Of a DNA stretch of 64,000 nucleotides, positions 25,425-37,112 are shown one piece after another. The notes under the pieces were generated by a model. That model searched no databases and had not been told where the DNA came from. It saw only the letters and a list, made by a program, of their open reading frames with translations. The stretch is taken from the NCBI GenBank assembly GCA_017311185.1, contig JAESUZ010001514.1, positions 1,302,001 to 1,366,000 of the forward strand, written 5' to 3'. Within the stretch, counting starts at the first letter, position 1. Every line of letters starts with the position of its first letter. The position numbers and the translations under genes were made by a program. The DNA comes from Proteles cristata cristata (taxonomy: Eukaryota; Chordata; Mammalia; Carnivora; Hyaenidae).

Positions 25425-25620
25425 CTCTTAGAGGTCAGTTTGGGCATTAGATTTGTGGTCAGAAGACCGGCGTTCAAATCCTGGCTCTGCCACGTTCAAG
25501 TCATATATCGTTTGGCATAGTCCCTCCTTTGTAAGTAACAATGATAGTCATAGTTACATAGAGATCACCAGAAAGTTCTCTCTCACAGAACACTTGTGAG
25601 GGTTTTAAAAGGTGTTTATA
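25425..25620 (+). mobile_element. MIR SINE relic
   Basis: GGCGTTCAAATCCTGGCTCT, GCCACGTTCAAGTC and the trailing ATAGTCATAGTTACATAGAG. Confidence 0.6.
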
Positions 25621-25812
25621 CGTGTTGGTTGTTTACTTGTGCAAATGTTGCACGTGCATGTGTGTGTGCGTGTGATAACTGTTACACTAGTGTTCGGCAT
25701 GTTTTCCATGTATCCAGACTCTGAGGAAGAAGGGGCATCGCTGGTGAGTAGAGTGTGTCTATCAGCCAGGATAGAGACAAAATCTCAGTTTCAGTCAGAA
25801 AGTCCACAAGGA

Positions 25813-26026
25813 GGGGCTCCTGGGTGGCTGTCGGTGAAGCGTCTGACTTTGGTTCAGGTCATGATCTCACGGTCCGTGGGTTCAAGCCCCACATCGGGCT
25901 CTGTGCTGACAGCTCCAAGCCTGGAGCCTGTTTCAGATTCTGTGTCTCCCTCTCTCTCTGCCCCTCCCCCATTCACGCTCTGTTTCTCTCTATCTCAATA
26001 ATAAATAAACATAAAAAATTTTTTTT
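25813..26026 (+). mobile_element. Felid tRNA-Lys SINE
   Basis: Head GGGGCTCCTGGGTGGCTG with a small deletion before GTCGG; flanks AAGTCCACAAGGA and AAGTCTACAAGGA. Confidence 0.92.
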
Positions 26027-26294
26027 AAAAGTCTACAAGGACATGCATCCAAGTAAAACCTTGCTGTCTTCAGATCATCAGGAAGATTCCTTTCATTGCC
26101 TCAGACAAAGGCACCTAGCTCAGTGACCCTAGCTGTATTTCTCTCCTTACTCCTCGACTCACCGACATTTTTGATAGAGACGAATTTTGCAAGCGGTTTA
26201 CTTAAGAAAGAAAAATGAAATCCCATGGTTAACCACTTTCATCATTAGTATATTTAGCTTTTGTGATCTAGGGAATCTGTTGCAAGTGAAAGGA

Positions 26295-26520
26295 GGGGTG
26301 CCTGGGCGACTCAGTTGGTTAAGCATCCAACTCTTGATTTTGACTTAGGGCATGACTTCACAGTCGTGAGATCAAGCCCCAAGTCAGGCTCCAAGCTGAG
26401 CATGGAGCCTGCTTGAGATTCTCTCTCCTCTCTCTGCCCCTCCCCTGCTTGTGCTTGAGCACAGGCACATGTATACATGCGCACGCTCTCTCTCAAGAAA
26501 AAAATTTAAATTAAAAAAAA
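26295..26520 (+). mobile_element. Felid tRNA-Lys SINE, older subtype
   Basis: Head GGGGTGCCTGGGCGACTC, with an A-rich tail ending at 26520. It faces the next SINE only about 25 bp away, making an inverted pair. Confidence 0.88.
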
Positions 26521-26545
26521 TGTGTCTCTCTTTTCTAGGTGTTTT

Positions 26546-26747
26546 ATTTTGTTTTTTTAATTTTTGTTTTACAGAGAGAGCGTGCATGCATGAGCAGAGG
26601 AGAGGCACAGAGAGAGAGAATCCCAAGCAGGCTCCATGCTGTCAGCGTAGAGCCCAATGCAGGGCTTGATCCCACAATTGGTGAGATCATGACCTGAGCT
26701 GAAATCAAGAGCCAGACTCTTAACGGACTGAGCCACCCAGGTGCCCC
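26546..26747 (-). mobile_element. Felid tRNA-Lys SINE
   Basis: Inverted partner of the SINE at 26295-26520; target duplication CTAGGTGTTTT on both sides. Confidence 0.9.
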
Positions 26748-27069
26748 ACCTAGGTGTTTTCATTGATAAATTTTACTGGGCAACCTTGGAAAAGTCAGCC
26801 ATTCCCCCTTCGGTGCTTTCCTTGCATTCCTTATATAATGTTGCTTGGCGTCCCCACCTATTTGGGTCTTGTTCCAGTGATGACTTTGTTCAAGTTCCTC
26901 TGGAAGTGGCGTCCCCAGATCTCCATCCAGCTGTCCAGGATAGCTGCATATACTGTACACAGCTCTGAGGCACCGCCCCCTCCTTTGTTTCATGAATTGT
27001 ACTTCTGTTAATGGATGCCAAGCTTACATCAGCCAAAAGGAGTCATAAGGTAGCTCACATTCCATCCAC

Positions 27070-27195
27070 TTGAAAAGATTTATCACAGTTCAGATGCCTC
27101 GATCTTACTCAGCCCCAGTGAATCAGAATCTCTGGTTCAACCCATTCCAGGTGATTCTGATGTCCCTTCGGATTTCAGCAAATAACCCTTAAGGG
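27070..27195. mobile_element. MER5A-like fragment
   Basis: AGTGAATCAGAATCTCTGG and CCAGGTGATTCTGATGTC. Confidence 0.55.
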
Positions 27196-27924
27196 GTTTC
27201 TTTTGCAAGGATGAGGGACAGGCCCAGGTGTAGACTTCGGGAATCTAAATGTCCACTCAGGTCTCCTCTTCATCTCTGATATAAGTGAAAATTAATTAAA
27301 AGCCTTAACCACAAGGGGGCAGCACATGCAGGAAGTCTAGCTCTTTCAATGAAAAGACTGTGAGAGGGTCCCTTTCATAGGCAAACTTCAGCACCCCTAA
27401 ATAACAACAAAAAAAATGACTTACAGTTGTTCAAGGGTTCCCTATTGATTAAGTCCATCTCACTATATCCTCAACACTCATATTCACAACATAGGAGTTG
27501 GACGCACCATTTTATAAGCAATGAAAGGGTTGTATGAGCGAAGTCAGGTGGCTTCTCCAAGGTCTGCGGCTAGTAACTGATAGAGATGGCTTTTCTCAAA
27601 CTTTCCAGCAGTAGCACATACTGGAGGCCTCACCACTTAAGACAGCCAGGAGGATATAAACCAGACACATGTACACAGCATCCCAACCCCCAGCCTCCCC
27701 CTCAAGCAACATTATTCTAAGTAATAATGATCAGAATTCTCACAACCTCCACAGAACCACATATGTATAGCGGTTAAGCAAACAAGCAAAACAAACGTAT
27801 CATACATGCACTTCACTTAAAAGCTTCCAACAATACGTGAACATCCAGGAAGCCGGAAAGAAAACCCATTTACATACAATGGGCGAGTGCTTCTCAAACT
27901 GTAATGTGGATATTAATTATCTGG

Positions 27925-28412
27925 CATCTAGGCAGAATAACACCCCCCCCCCCAAAGATGTCCTAATCCCCAGACCCTGTGAATATGTGACCTTCGATGG
28001 CTAGAGAGACTTGGTTCATAGGCTTAAGTTAAGGAATTTGAGAAAGCGACATTGTTTGGATTGTCCAGATGGAATCACAAGGGAAGTAGGAAGGTCAGAG
28101 TCAGAAGATGTGACAAGAAAACCAGAAGCCAGACGTCAGAATCCAAGGAAGCAATTTAAAGACACTGCTGGCTTGCTGGTTTCAGATGGAAGATGGGGCC
28201 ATGAGACGAGGCATGTGGGAAGCCTCCTAAAGCTCAAAAAGGCAAGGAATGGATTCTCCCCTAGAACCTCCAAGAGGAACACAGCCCTGATTTTAGCACG
28301 GTGAGACCCACTTCGGACTTCAGACCTCCAGAACGACAAGACGAGAAAGCTGTGTCATTTGAAGCCACTAAGTCCATCATTTGTTTCAGCAGCCGGAGGA
28401 AATGAAAACACC
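27925..28412 (+). mobile_element. MaLR LTR (MLT1-class)
   Basis: AAAGATGTCCTAATCCCCAG, GGTCAGAGTCAGAAGATGTG, GAGACCCACTTCGGACTTC and AAGCCACTAAGTCCATCATT are the ordered landmarks of an ERVL-MaLR solitary LTR. No internal retroviral genes flank it. Confidence 0.6.
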
Positions 28413-31400
28413 TGGGAACGGGTAAGATGCGGGTCCTAACCCTAGGTCTACGAAGGGGTGAGAGGCCTGAGGGTGGTGCCTGTGTGCTGCTCCTTGGACC
28501 ACGCTTGGAGAATCGAGGCCGTCGACGCTCCCCTGCAGCCGTCCCTTCCGTGTCTGGAGGCTTCAGTTAGCACAGGATGGGAGCACGACCCGCGGACCCC
28601 TGGGCCCCTCACCTCTGACCGCCCACGTGTCTATCCACCTCTTCCTTTTACTCCTATTTCTGCCCCGTTTATTTACTTCCAGGATTACAGTCTGAAATCG
28701 GAGTGTTTATTAATCATCTCCCCACTCGTGTTTCTGCTGACCCCTTCCCACGGTGCCACATGGTGCCTGGCATGGGCTAAGCACTCTTAAGGGAAGGAGT
28801 GAATGAATCAATGAACTACCAAACCAGGGAGGCTCTTAGCTGCTTTTCAAAGCGCTGCCTGACCAACTCTCACAACTTGCATTTGTACAACTGTATTTGT
28901 CTTAAGCTGCATAATCCAAACGTTTACATTGAACCCGGGAGCTTGATTTTCTCATGCTGGGCTCTATGGTCCAAGCAGATGGAACCAATCTGAATATTGA
29001 TTTTTTTTTTCCTCCCCGAATTTGGAAAGCCTGCTACAGCAGGTCAGTTCCCACGAGGCGGACTCTGAGAAGAAGATGTGCAGGCGGGAAGCATATGACG
29101 TGCTCGCAGGATCCACGTGGGTGGGAGTGTAGCAAACAGAACTGGCCAGAGGACAGAGTGGCCTGCAGTGCACACTCAACAGGGTCCTGGCTAGTTCCTG
29201 GAGGGAGCTGAGGAATAGGCAGGCCTTCCAGAGTCTTCCTGGGACAAGGGCGCCTGATAATGACCAGTCACTGGACCGCTATGTCCTCGTAATGGCCAGT
29301 CATGGAGGGCAGGCTGCCCCGGGGTTGGGGGCAGGGGGAAGTAGGAACTGGAGATGGCGCTCTTCCATTCTAGGCAAGAGCCAGAGAGGGACTCCGCTGA
29401 AAGCTGTCAACCACCACAAAAGCTTCCAGCCACCAGGGGAAGCAGTGGGCTAGTCATGATAGGTGGGCGTCCAGGCGGACTCCACATGTTCACCACGCAT
29501 GCCTTCTGTTTCCTCAGGCACTGGGAGGAAAGAAGCTATTAAATCAAGCTAAGCCTAGAATAGAGCTCTGTGTCACACCAATAGGACTAGAGAGGAAAAG
29601 ACTAAAGATGCAGAAGGAAGAAGAATTGGCTGATGTAGAAGAGCCCCGAAGAGGGGGCGCCTGGGGGGCTCTGTTAGTTAAGCAACCGACTTTGGCTCAG
29701 GTCATGATCTCACGGTTCATGGATTTGAGTCTCGCATCGGGCTCTGTGCTGACAGCTCAGAGCCTGGAGCCTGCTTCAGATTCTGTGTCTCGCTCTCTCT
29801 CTGATGCTCCCCTGCTCATGTTCAGTCTCTGTGCCTCTCTCTCTTTCAAAAACAAATAAACAAATTTAAAAAATGTAACGCATGGAAATGAGACTTGGTG
29901 AGGACAGCCCTGGCAGCAGCCTATGAAAGTGCAGCAACAGCGGTAGGTAAAGCAGGCTCTGAAAGGGTTCCTCTCCCCTTGCTAAAGGCAGCACGAGTCC
30001 CAGTGGCCGCGTGGATTTCTAACATTTTCCGGTCTCTAGGTGAGAGCTGTTAGTCTCACTTCCTGGAATCGAAACAAAGCTCAAAACAAACCTCTAAACA
30101 AAGCGATCGTCTGCTTCCCCAGATCTCAATTCCATTCCCTGAGAGGAATGAGCCAAGATACTTCTTTGACGACTTTCCCAGCAGAGCCCCCTGGCTTCCT
30201 CCTGCACCTTTCTGGTGGCCACCAATTGTTGTGAACATCCCCATGGGTGTAGATTTTTAGTTCTATTAACCCCTTCCTTCGTGTCTTCATAATTGTGCAG
30301 GGAGAAGACTGTTTTCCCAATGGAATTTATTTGAGAGTTTCAGATGGTCTAGGGTTCGATGGTCTCTCCTAAAAGCCAAGGCCATTGGCACCCAGCTGGG
30401 CAAGGTGAAAAGGATTCCAGACACATTCAAGCCTGATGCTGCCTCTGCTCAGCCTCACAGGGGATGGTTAAGGGCAGGGCTCATCAGCTATCAAGTGGGA
30501 ATGTAACTCCTGCCTTAAGGCTTCACAAAGTGGTTGTGAAGATAAAATTAGAAAGATCCTTGAAAGTACTGTGTTAATTGTGAAGTGCTGGGAAGCACTT
30601 AAACAGAGTCCACACAACTGGGGAAGGAATTGGTCTCAGCCTGGAATAAAGGGAAAGAATTCAGAACCATGCTGCCTTCAAGTATGAAATCACACTGCTT
30701 TGAAAGCTCTTTGGTTCAGATCCTCACAAGACTGTGAAATGAAGAGGCAGGGTTAAGTTCTTACTGCATTTGCAAGAGAAGCGGGGGGAGATTGAGAAGG
30801 GGAGCATGAAACCTGCCCACCTTCGCCCGGTCTTTATGGTCTTTACATATTTCTCTGCAGGGAGGTGGAAACAGGGACATGGGCCGGCCTCACTTAGCAT
30901 CATTGTAATTGGCCCAGAGGAAGGACCCCACCCTGAAATCCCCATGGCAACAGAGCTCACCCCACATTCCCAGGAGGGGTAAATGCTGACAGGAACAAAC
31001 TGTGGGAAGGTCTGGCAGGCCTGCATGAGGAGAAAGATGTTGGGCTTGCCGTATGGGTGGATGCAGGTGAGTGATGAGAATGGTAGTTAACATACGTGGA
31101 CAGCTTCCTATGGATGCACCACGCCAGTATTTTAATGGATTTACTCATCTGATACACACAACCACCCAGAGGGGTAGGTACCGTCTTTATCTCCATCTAA
31201 AGATGAAGAATTTGAAGGGCTGGGAGGCTGAGTAAATTTCCAAAGGTCACAGTGCTGGCTAGTGGTCGCGTTGGGACTCAGATCCCAGCAGGCTGAGCCC
31301 AGAGCCAGGCTGCTGACTGAGGCACCACTGAGTTTGCCTGATTCTTGAATTTGGCAAAGAATAATGCAGTCTACATTTACAGAGCCCCAAAGTGGAAGAA

Positions 31401-31648
31401 ATCCTGAACATAAGTTGAGGATTTTATTCCAAAGTTTACTGACTAAGCACAGCCTATGAGCAGGCTCTCATGGAGGCTGAGATGGGAAGAGTAGCACAGT
31501 GGCCAAGTCAACTGACGGAATATTCTTACACTGAGCTAACTTCCTTCAGAGGAGAGAGATAACAAGCAACAGATTAACTAGCAATGGAAACAGAAGTGGG
31601 GAGGGGTTGGTGAAGCTGAAAATGCAGGCCCATAAGATAATAGGCTTG
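28413..31648. other. Intergenic, no gene recognised
   Basis: It contains one SINE (29654) and possible MIR debris near 31100-31330. Open frames are short and unsupported. Confidence 0.5.
29654..29873 (+). mobile_element. Felid tRNA-Lys SINE
   Basis: Head GGGGCGCCTGGGGGGCTC and a complete body with A-rich tail. Confidence 0.9.
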
Positions 31649-31727
31649 CACTTGTGGGGATGAGCTCTGGGTGTTATATGGAAACCAATTTGACAATAAA
31701 CTATTTGTAAAAAAAAAAAAAAAAAAA
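31649..31727 (+). mobile_element. Very short 5'-truncated L1 insertion
   Basis: Only the last ~60 bp of a young L1 3' UTR (GGGATGAGCTCTGGGTGTTA, ACCAATTTGACAATAAA) plus an A tail. Perfect target duplication AAGATAATAGGCTTG stands at both ends. Confidence 0.8.
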
Positions 31728-31802
31728 AGATAATAGGCTTGAGAAACCCCTAATTTCTCCAACTTGTGCAGCCGCCACCTTCCACACTTGAAGAAGACAG
31801 AC

Positions 31803-32597
31803 ATTGCTCAACACTCTATCATACCAAGCCCCACCCCCCCCACCACTGATGGGTTTATTTTCCTACCGTTGTGTAGCCCATAGACCTCAGCACCGAGGAC
31901 ATGAAAACAAGTGTTCAAGCACCCCCTTGTTGGTCCGGGGACACAAAGGACCCTTCCATCCATGCATCACACCCCAAGACCCAGGAAGAAACCCAGGCAC
32001 GGCTCAGCCTGGACATACACAGGCAGCAAGCAGCCATGTCCCCAGATCCGCCCTCCCCCCATGAGCCTGCACCGTGGAGGTCAAAGTCCCCTATTTCATT
32101 TTGTTCCTCTTGAAATTCAAGACTGTAGAAGAGGACCTGGATTCATGGGCCAGTGGCCGGGGCTCAGGCAGGGGCCTTTGGCTCCTGATCCTGACCAAAA
32201 GATGGATCCTGAGGACTGCCGCTGCTCCCTGAGCCCGGGCAGGGCACAGTGCCCTGCGGAGCCCAGGGCCCTGGGTGCTGCCCCTGCCCTGCCTCTCTGT
32301 GCTCCACACCCTGTTGGGCTCTCCAGCCTTGGGTGTAGGCGGGGCTGTACTAGAGCTGGGGCCACCAGCCCTGCTTCTACCAGGCATTTGGGTCCGAGGC
32401 AGCTGCAGGACGGGGTACCCGTGTCCCCCCGGCCTCCCTACTACCCTCTGCTCCTTCCTGCTCTTATTGACCTGCTAGTCCACTTGCTTTCAAACCCAGA
32501 GTCTACAGCCCAGACTGAGAGGAGACTGGCAGAGGGAGAGAGAGCACCAGAGGATACAGAACTGGAGCGCCTTTTCACCCCCCCAGACGATAAGTGA
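31803..32597 (+). other. GC-rich unassigned region with a 228-codon open frame
   Basis: The frame at 31911-32597 is the longest in the window. Its translation is Pro/Arg/Gly-rich, resembles no family I know and overlaps long frames in other phases, as expected of stop-poor GC-rich DNA. It contains MDPEDCRC near its middle, superficially like a metallothionein start but without the following cysteine pattern. I treat it as non-coding. Confidence 0.4.
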
Positions 32598-32629
32598 GGT
32601 TGGAATATTTAAAAGCAAATGGAGGAGGA

Positions 32630-32856
32630 GGGCGCCCGGGTGGCTCAGTCAGTTGGGCATCAGACTTCTTCGGCTCAGGTCATGATCTCACGGCTCATGG
32701 GTTCAGCCCCATGTCAGGCTCTGTGCTGACAGCTCGGAGCCTGGAGCCTGCTTCTGATTCAGTTCCTCTCTCTTTCTGACCCTCCCCTGCTCACGCTGTC
32801 TCTCTCTCTCTCTCAGGGAAAAAAAAACCTTTTTTTAATTAAAAAAAAAAAAAAAA
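32630..32856 (+). mobile_element. Felid tRNA-Lys SINE
   Basis: Target duplication AAAAGCAAATG at 32611 and 32853. Forms an inverted pair with 32973-33178. Confidence 0.92.
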
Positions 32857-32899
32857 GCAAATGTGGGGGAAAAGAAATGAAAAGTGTTTAAGTTAGAAA

Positions 32900-33897
32900 G
32901 GAAGAATTAATACTACCCCTACTCTAAGGTGATATGATCTTATATGTAGAAAATCATAAGGAATCCAATTTTTTAATGTTTTATTTATTACTGAGACAGA
33001 GAGAAACAGAGCATGAGCAGAGGAGGGTCAGAGAGAGGGAGAGACACAAAATCTGAAGCAGGCCCCAGGCTCTCAGCAGGCAACACAGAGCCATATGCGA
33101 GGCTTGAACTCATGAACCACGAGATCGTGACCTGAGCCAAAGTTGGTCACTTAGCCGACTGAGCCACCAAAGCGCCCCGGAATTCAATTTTTAAAAACCA
33201 TTAGAATAGAGGAGTAGCAATGTTGCAGGATATAAGAATGATATACGAAAATCCTTTTTTCCTCTGCATTAGCAATGAACAATCCAAAAATGAAATTAAG
33301 AAAGCAATTCAATTTACAATAGCATCAAAAGTCATAAAATGCTTAGAACTATGTTTTACAAAAGAAATGCAAGACTTGTACTCTGAGAACTGCAAAACAC
33401 CCTTGAAATGAATTAGAGATCTCCGTCAAGGAAAACATTTCATGTTCATGGATTTGGAAGACTTAGTATCATTAAGATGGCAAGACCCCCCCAAATTAAT
33501 CTAGAGATTCCATGTAATCTCCATCAAAATCCCAGCAACTTCTTTTTTACACACTGACAAGCTGACATTAACATTCCTCTGGAAGCTTAGAACCCAGCAT
33601 AGCCAGTGTCGAAAACAAAGGGAAAAGTTGTCAACTTTACACTTCACAATTTCAAAACTTACTGTAAAAGAATGGTGATCAAGACAGTGCAGTACTGATA
33701 CAAGGACAGATCATTGTAATAGAGTTCAGAGTCCAGAAAGAAATCCATGTCGGTTGATCTTCCACAAGGGTACCAAACCAATGGAGGAAAAAAATACTCT
33801 TTCAACAAACGGTGCTAGGAGAACTTCATGGCCACCAGCAAAAGAATGAAGTTGGATCCCTACCTCACACTATTCCATCAATCAACTCACAGTAATG
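32900..33897 (+). mobile_element. L1 ORF2 fragment
   Basis: Plus-strand ORF2 thumb-region relics such as ISNEQSKNEIKKAIQF, and downstream CCCTACCTCACACTATTCCA. It is split by the SINE at 32973-33178 and broken by stops. Confidence 0.8.
32973..33178 (-). mobile_element. Felid tRNA-Lys SINE inside L1
   Basis: Inserted in the L1 fragment of 32.9-33.9 kb; flanks GGAATCCAATTTTT and GGAATTCAATTTTT. Confidence 0.92.
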
Positions 33898-36800
33898 GGA
33901 ACATGGTATTGCCTTTAACTAATGAGGCTCTGATTCACTTTGATGATGAGGGAGTTATAGACCTTCTGAAGAAAGTGTCCGATTTTGGCCCTCGAAGCGA
34001 TGAGGAGAAAGAGCCCACGCTTTCCCTGCCACCCTGTCTTGGGCATAATGTATATAATCTCCCTCAACTGGCTCTGGCCATCCTCTCTCACCTATTAGAA
34101 CGCCAAAGATCCTGCTGAGCTCCAGGTGAAGTTAAGGTAAAAAAACCAGGGTCACCAACCTTAACGACTGAGCAAAAGTCCTCACAGCCTTCTTTTACTG
34201 AGTGACCCCTCAGCTACATTATATCCTCAAGCCTCAGTAGAATGAAGAGGCTGGGTGGAGGCTGGCTTATTATCCTCCCTTCTTCCACTAAATATAAGAT
34301 GATGTGCTCTACATAGCCCTGGATTTTTTTATACCAACTGTCCCAATCAACTATTTCCTAGGCCATCAACTCAATTACAACCATAGCTCCGAATCCACGA
34401 ACAGGACTAGCACAACACTATTCACAGCTAAAACGACCCTCTGGATCTTGAGGAGCTGGGGCCTTCAGAAGATGCTAGGACCATCCAATTAGCTGGTAGG
34501 CAGATGCTATAGCAGTATGAGTAACCTACAGAGAAAAGGACCCACTCCAATTTTCTGCCACTTCCCTAAAACTAAAGAACATCTCACCCTGACACTGAAC
34601 GTGGTTGAGTTTCTGCATCTGCCTTAAGGCCCAAGGAGGGTGGGGAGGAGAGAGAAGTCAGCGCAAGGCCTCAGACCTGCCACTTTGGCAATTCCCACTA
34701 GGACATGGTAGGAGGCCATCAACCCTCATTCTTCAAGGCTGAACCCTGGCTAGTAATCTCATTGATTCATAATCCAATCACGCTCCCAAGTGAGTAGAGC
34801 TGTCGGCAGCTGGAAGCTCATCAGGGCAGAACTGGGCTGAACAACTGATGAGTAGGCTGAGTGGAGAATAAAAACGCCCTTCCCAACAGCTCTTTCCCTT
34901 AGGAGATGAAGCAAAGCCCTTTCCTTAACCCTATCCTTTTCGAGACTACAGGGTGCTCACTTTCATAGGAAACGTAGAAGGCGTTACCGTACATGTAAAG
35001 GTGAAGGGGGATTCATTAGATACAATTTCTTTATAGTTAGGCAATTTCGGCAAAAAATCTAGGGGCAGGCGACGCAACATTGATAAATCATGAAGCAAGC
35101 CCGACTCTGGTCTGAAGGAAGCTTGTACAACTGTTACAACAAGCTCATTGTGAATCATTAAGAAAAGCTAAGAATTGCTATGGGATGGGAAGTGGGGCTG
35201 GAGGAATGTCAGGGGGCTGGAGGAAAATAATCATAAACAATAGAGACCTTTATGCCCACCCCGCCAGGCATAAGCCAAGCTTGGCTAAAACTAACTCTGC
35301 TAGCCAAACTTGGGCTCAGAGGAGTTTTCCTGCTGGTAGAATTCACACAGAAGTAAAGAATTTTCAAACTAGAAGTTCTTTTAGCAAATACACAGCCTAG
35401 AGTTTATCTGTATAGTTTTTAGAGTCTCCTCTAGATTTTAAAAGGACTTTTTTTGTTTTTAGTTCAGAATCATTGGTTTAAAAAGAAATGGAACTTGGAG
35501 CTCCATAATGAACAACAAAGAAAATCTTTATGAATCTCACGTATCCTCACAGTAATCTGGTGAGGCGGCACTTTTTACAGATGTTGTCGTTCCCTTTTTA
35601 CAGATGAAGAAACCGAGGTGCACCTGGCTGAAGTACAGGGTCACACAGTGGGGCTGTTGTAGATAGAGCAGGACCCAAGAAAAGCTTCCCTATTTAAAGC
35701 AGAGTAGAGGGCAGGGCTCTGAGTGAGGAAGGTGTCAGTATTCCCGCAAATTACCCTTCCCCACAGCGCACATGACCCTGTTTGAAAACCTGTGATAAGA
35801 AAATCAGGAAGTAGAGGTAAAAAATGGTGGTGGCTGGGTCCTGGGTTTCTGGGCTGCTAGGTCAGTCCGGGGCACAGCAGAGGAAATCCACGTTGAGTGG
35901 CGCCCACAACGCAGTGGGCTCAGCTCCCATGTGGAAAGCCGTCACCTACTTCGTGGGGCTCCTGCACCAGGGAGCGAGGATGCTGAACGTCCCCCTGAAG
36001 CCATGTCACGGACAGCATGACCCAAGTGTGTCACCTAACCCATCTCCACATCAGGTCCAAGCCCTTCCCCTGGGGAGATGGCAATCATATTCTATTCCGT
36101 AACTCTGAGGTGGATTCACCTCTCAGCAGCTGCGAAGATGAACAAAGAAAACCCAGGCCACTACCCAGTGGAGGCCGCGGCTCTGGTTGGACCATGACTC
36201 TGCACAGGGACCAGAAAAATATTTGAGGCCATAAGCTCACCATCCTTACTTGTATCAAATGGTGACCAGTAGTCTGATCTTCCTCCATCCCTTTGCTTAT
36301 GGCAAGAGATGGCTTAAATAAAGAACCCAGATTGGTCCATGGGGAGAAAAGAAAGAAAGAAAACCAGAATAAGATAAACTGAATCACTAAAGGTTAACGT
36401 AGGATACAAATATGACAAAGATAAATATTTTAATACTTATTTACTATTAAGGAAAGAAAGGGAAATCCCTAGGATCCAGAGACAAGCACAGAAATTAAAG
36501 CCCTATGAATAAATGAAAGCAGATGCTACGGGGACTCAGGGAGGCGGGGGGTGGGGGGAGTCAGCGAGAACATGAGTCCTTGGAGCTAGGGCTGGCCTTC
36601 TAACCTCCCTTCCTCCTCACTAAAGGTGACTTTGGGCCTAGGGTCAATCAGGGGAGTGGAAAGTTGCCCCGTGCATAAAGCTTGAAGTCTGAAGGTGTTG
36701 CTGTTTCATCAAAAAGGAATTAGAAAACTTCTTCCGCCTTCCAAGGAGCCCCTAAAGAAGCTGTGTGTCTAGCTGAGGACTTGTGTAGAAACATCAAATA

Positions 36801-37007
36801 CCCAGGCCTGCTCTGTAGGAAGATATAGGATCTGAATTTACCCTCAAATCTGTAGGAATCCCAGTCAGGGTTGCTGGTGACAAAAACTAGCCTCCCGCAT
36901 GTTAATCCTCTGTTTCTCTAACTGAAACAATCACAAAACTGCTCCTTCACAGCGTAGGGTTAATGAGAAACTTTTTTTTCAAATGCTAAAGAGTAGCTCA
37001 GAGTATA
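33898..37007. other. Intergenic, unassigned
   Basis: Follows the L1 at 32.9-33.9 kb. Frames of 60-100 codons (for example 33828-34118 and 35824-36102) match nothing I know. Part of 34300-34600 looks compositionally unlike its surroundings (C- and A-rich on the plus strand), but I could not match it to mitochondrial or retroviral genes. A MIR-like piece lies near 35560-35660. Confidence 0.4.
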
Positions 37008-37112
37008 TTGCCCTTGAGCAACATGGGTTTGAACTGTGCAGGTCCACTTTCATTCAGATATTTTTTGATAAATACAGTACAGCACCATAAATGTATTCTC
37101 TCTTCCTTATGA
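37008..37112. mobile_element. Tigger-type (MER8/Tigger3-like) DNA transposon, left part
   Basis: The sequence starting CCCTTGAGCAACATGGG and running through AAATACAGTACAGCACC matches the palindromic non-autonomous Tigger family I know as MER8/Tigger3. It is split by the DNAJC8 retrocopy and resumes at 38239. The subfamily name is from memory. Confidence 0.65.

Noticed and set aside
27925..28412. Possible endogenous retrovirus
   Set aside because: Only an LTR-like MaLR relic is seen; no gag, pol or env relics or second LTR nearby.
32202..32230. Metallothionein-like start (MDPEDCRC)
   Set aside because: The match stops after about eight residues; the regular CxC and CxxC pattern of metallothioneins is absent.
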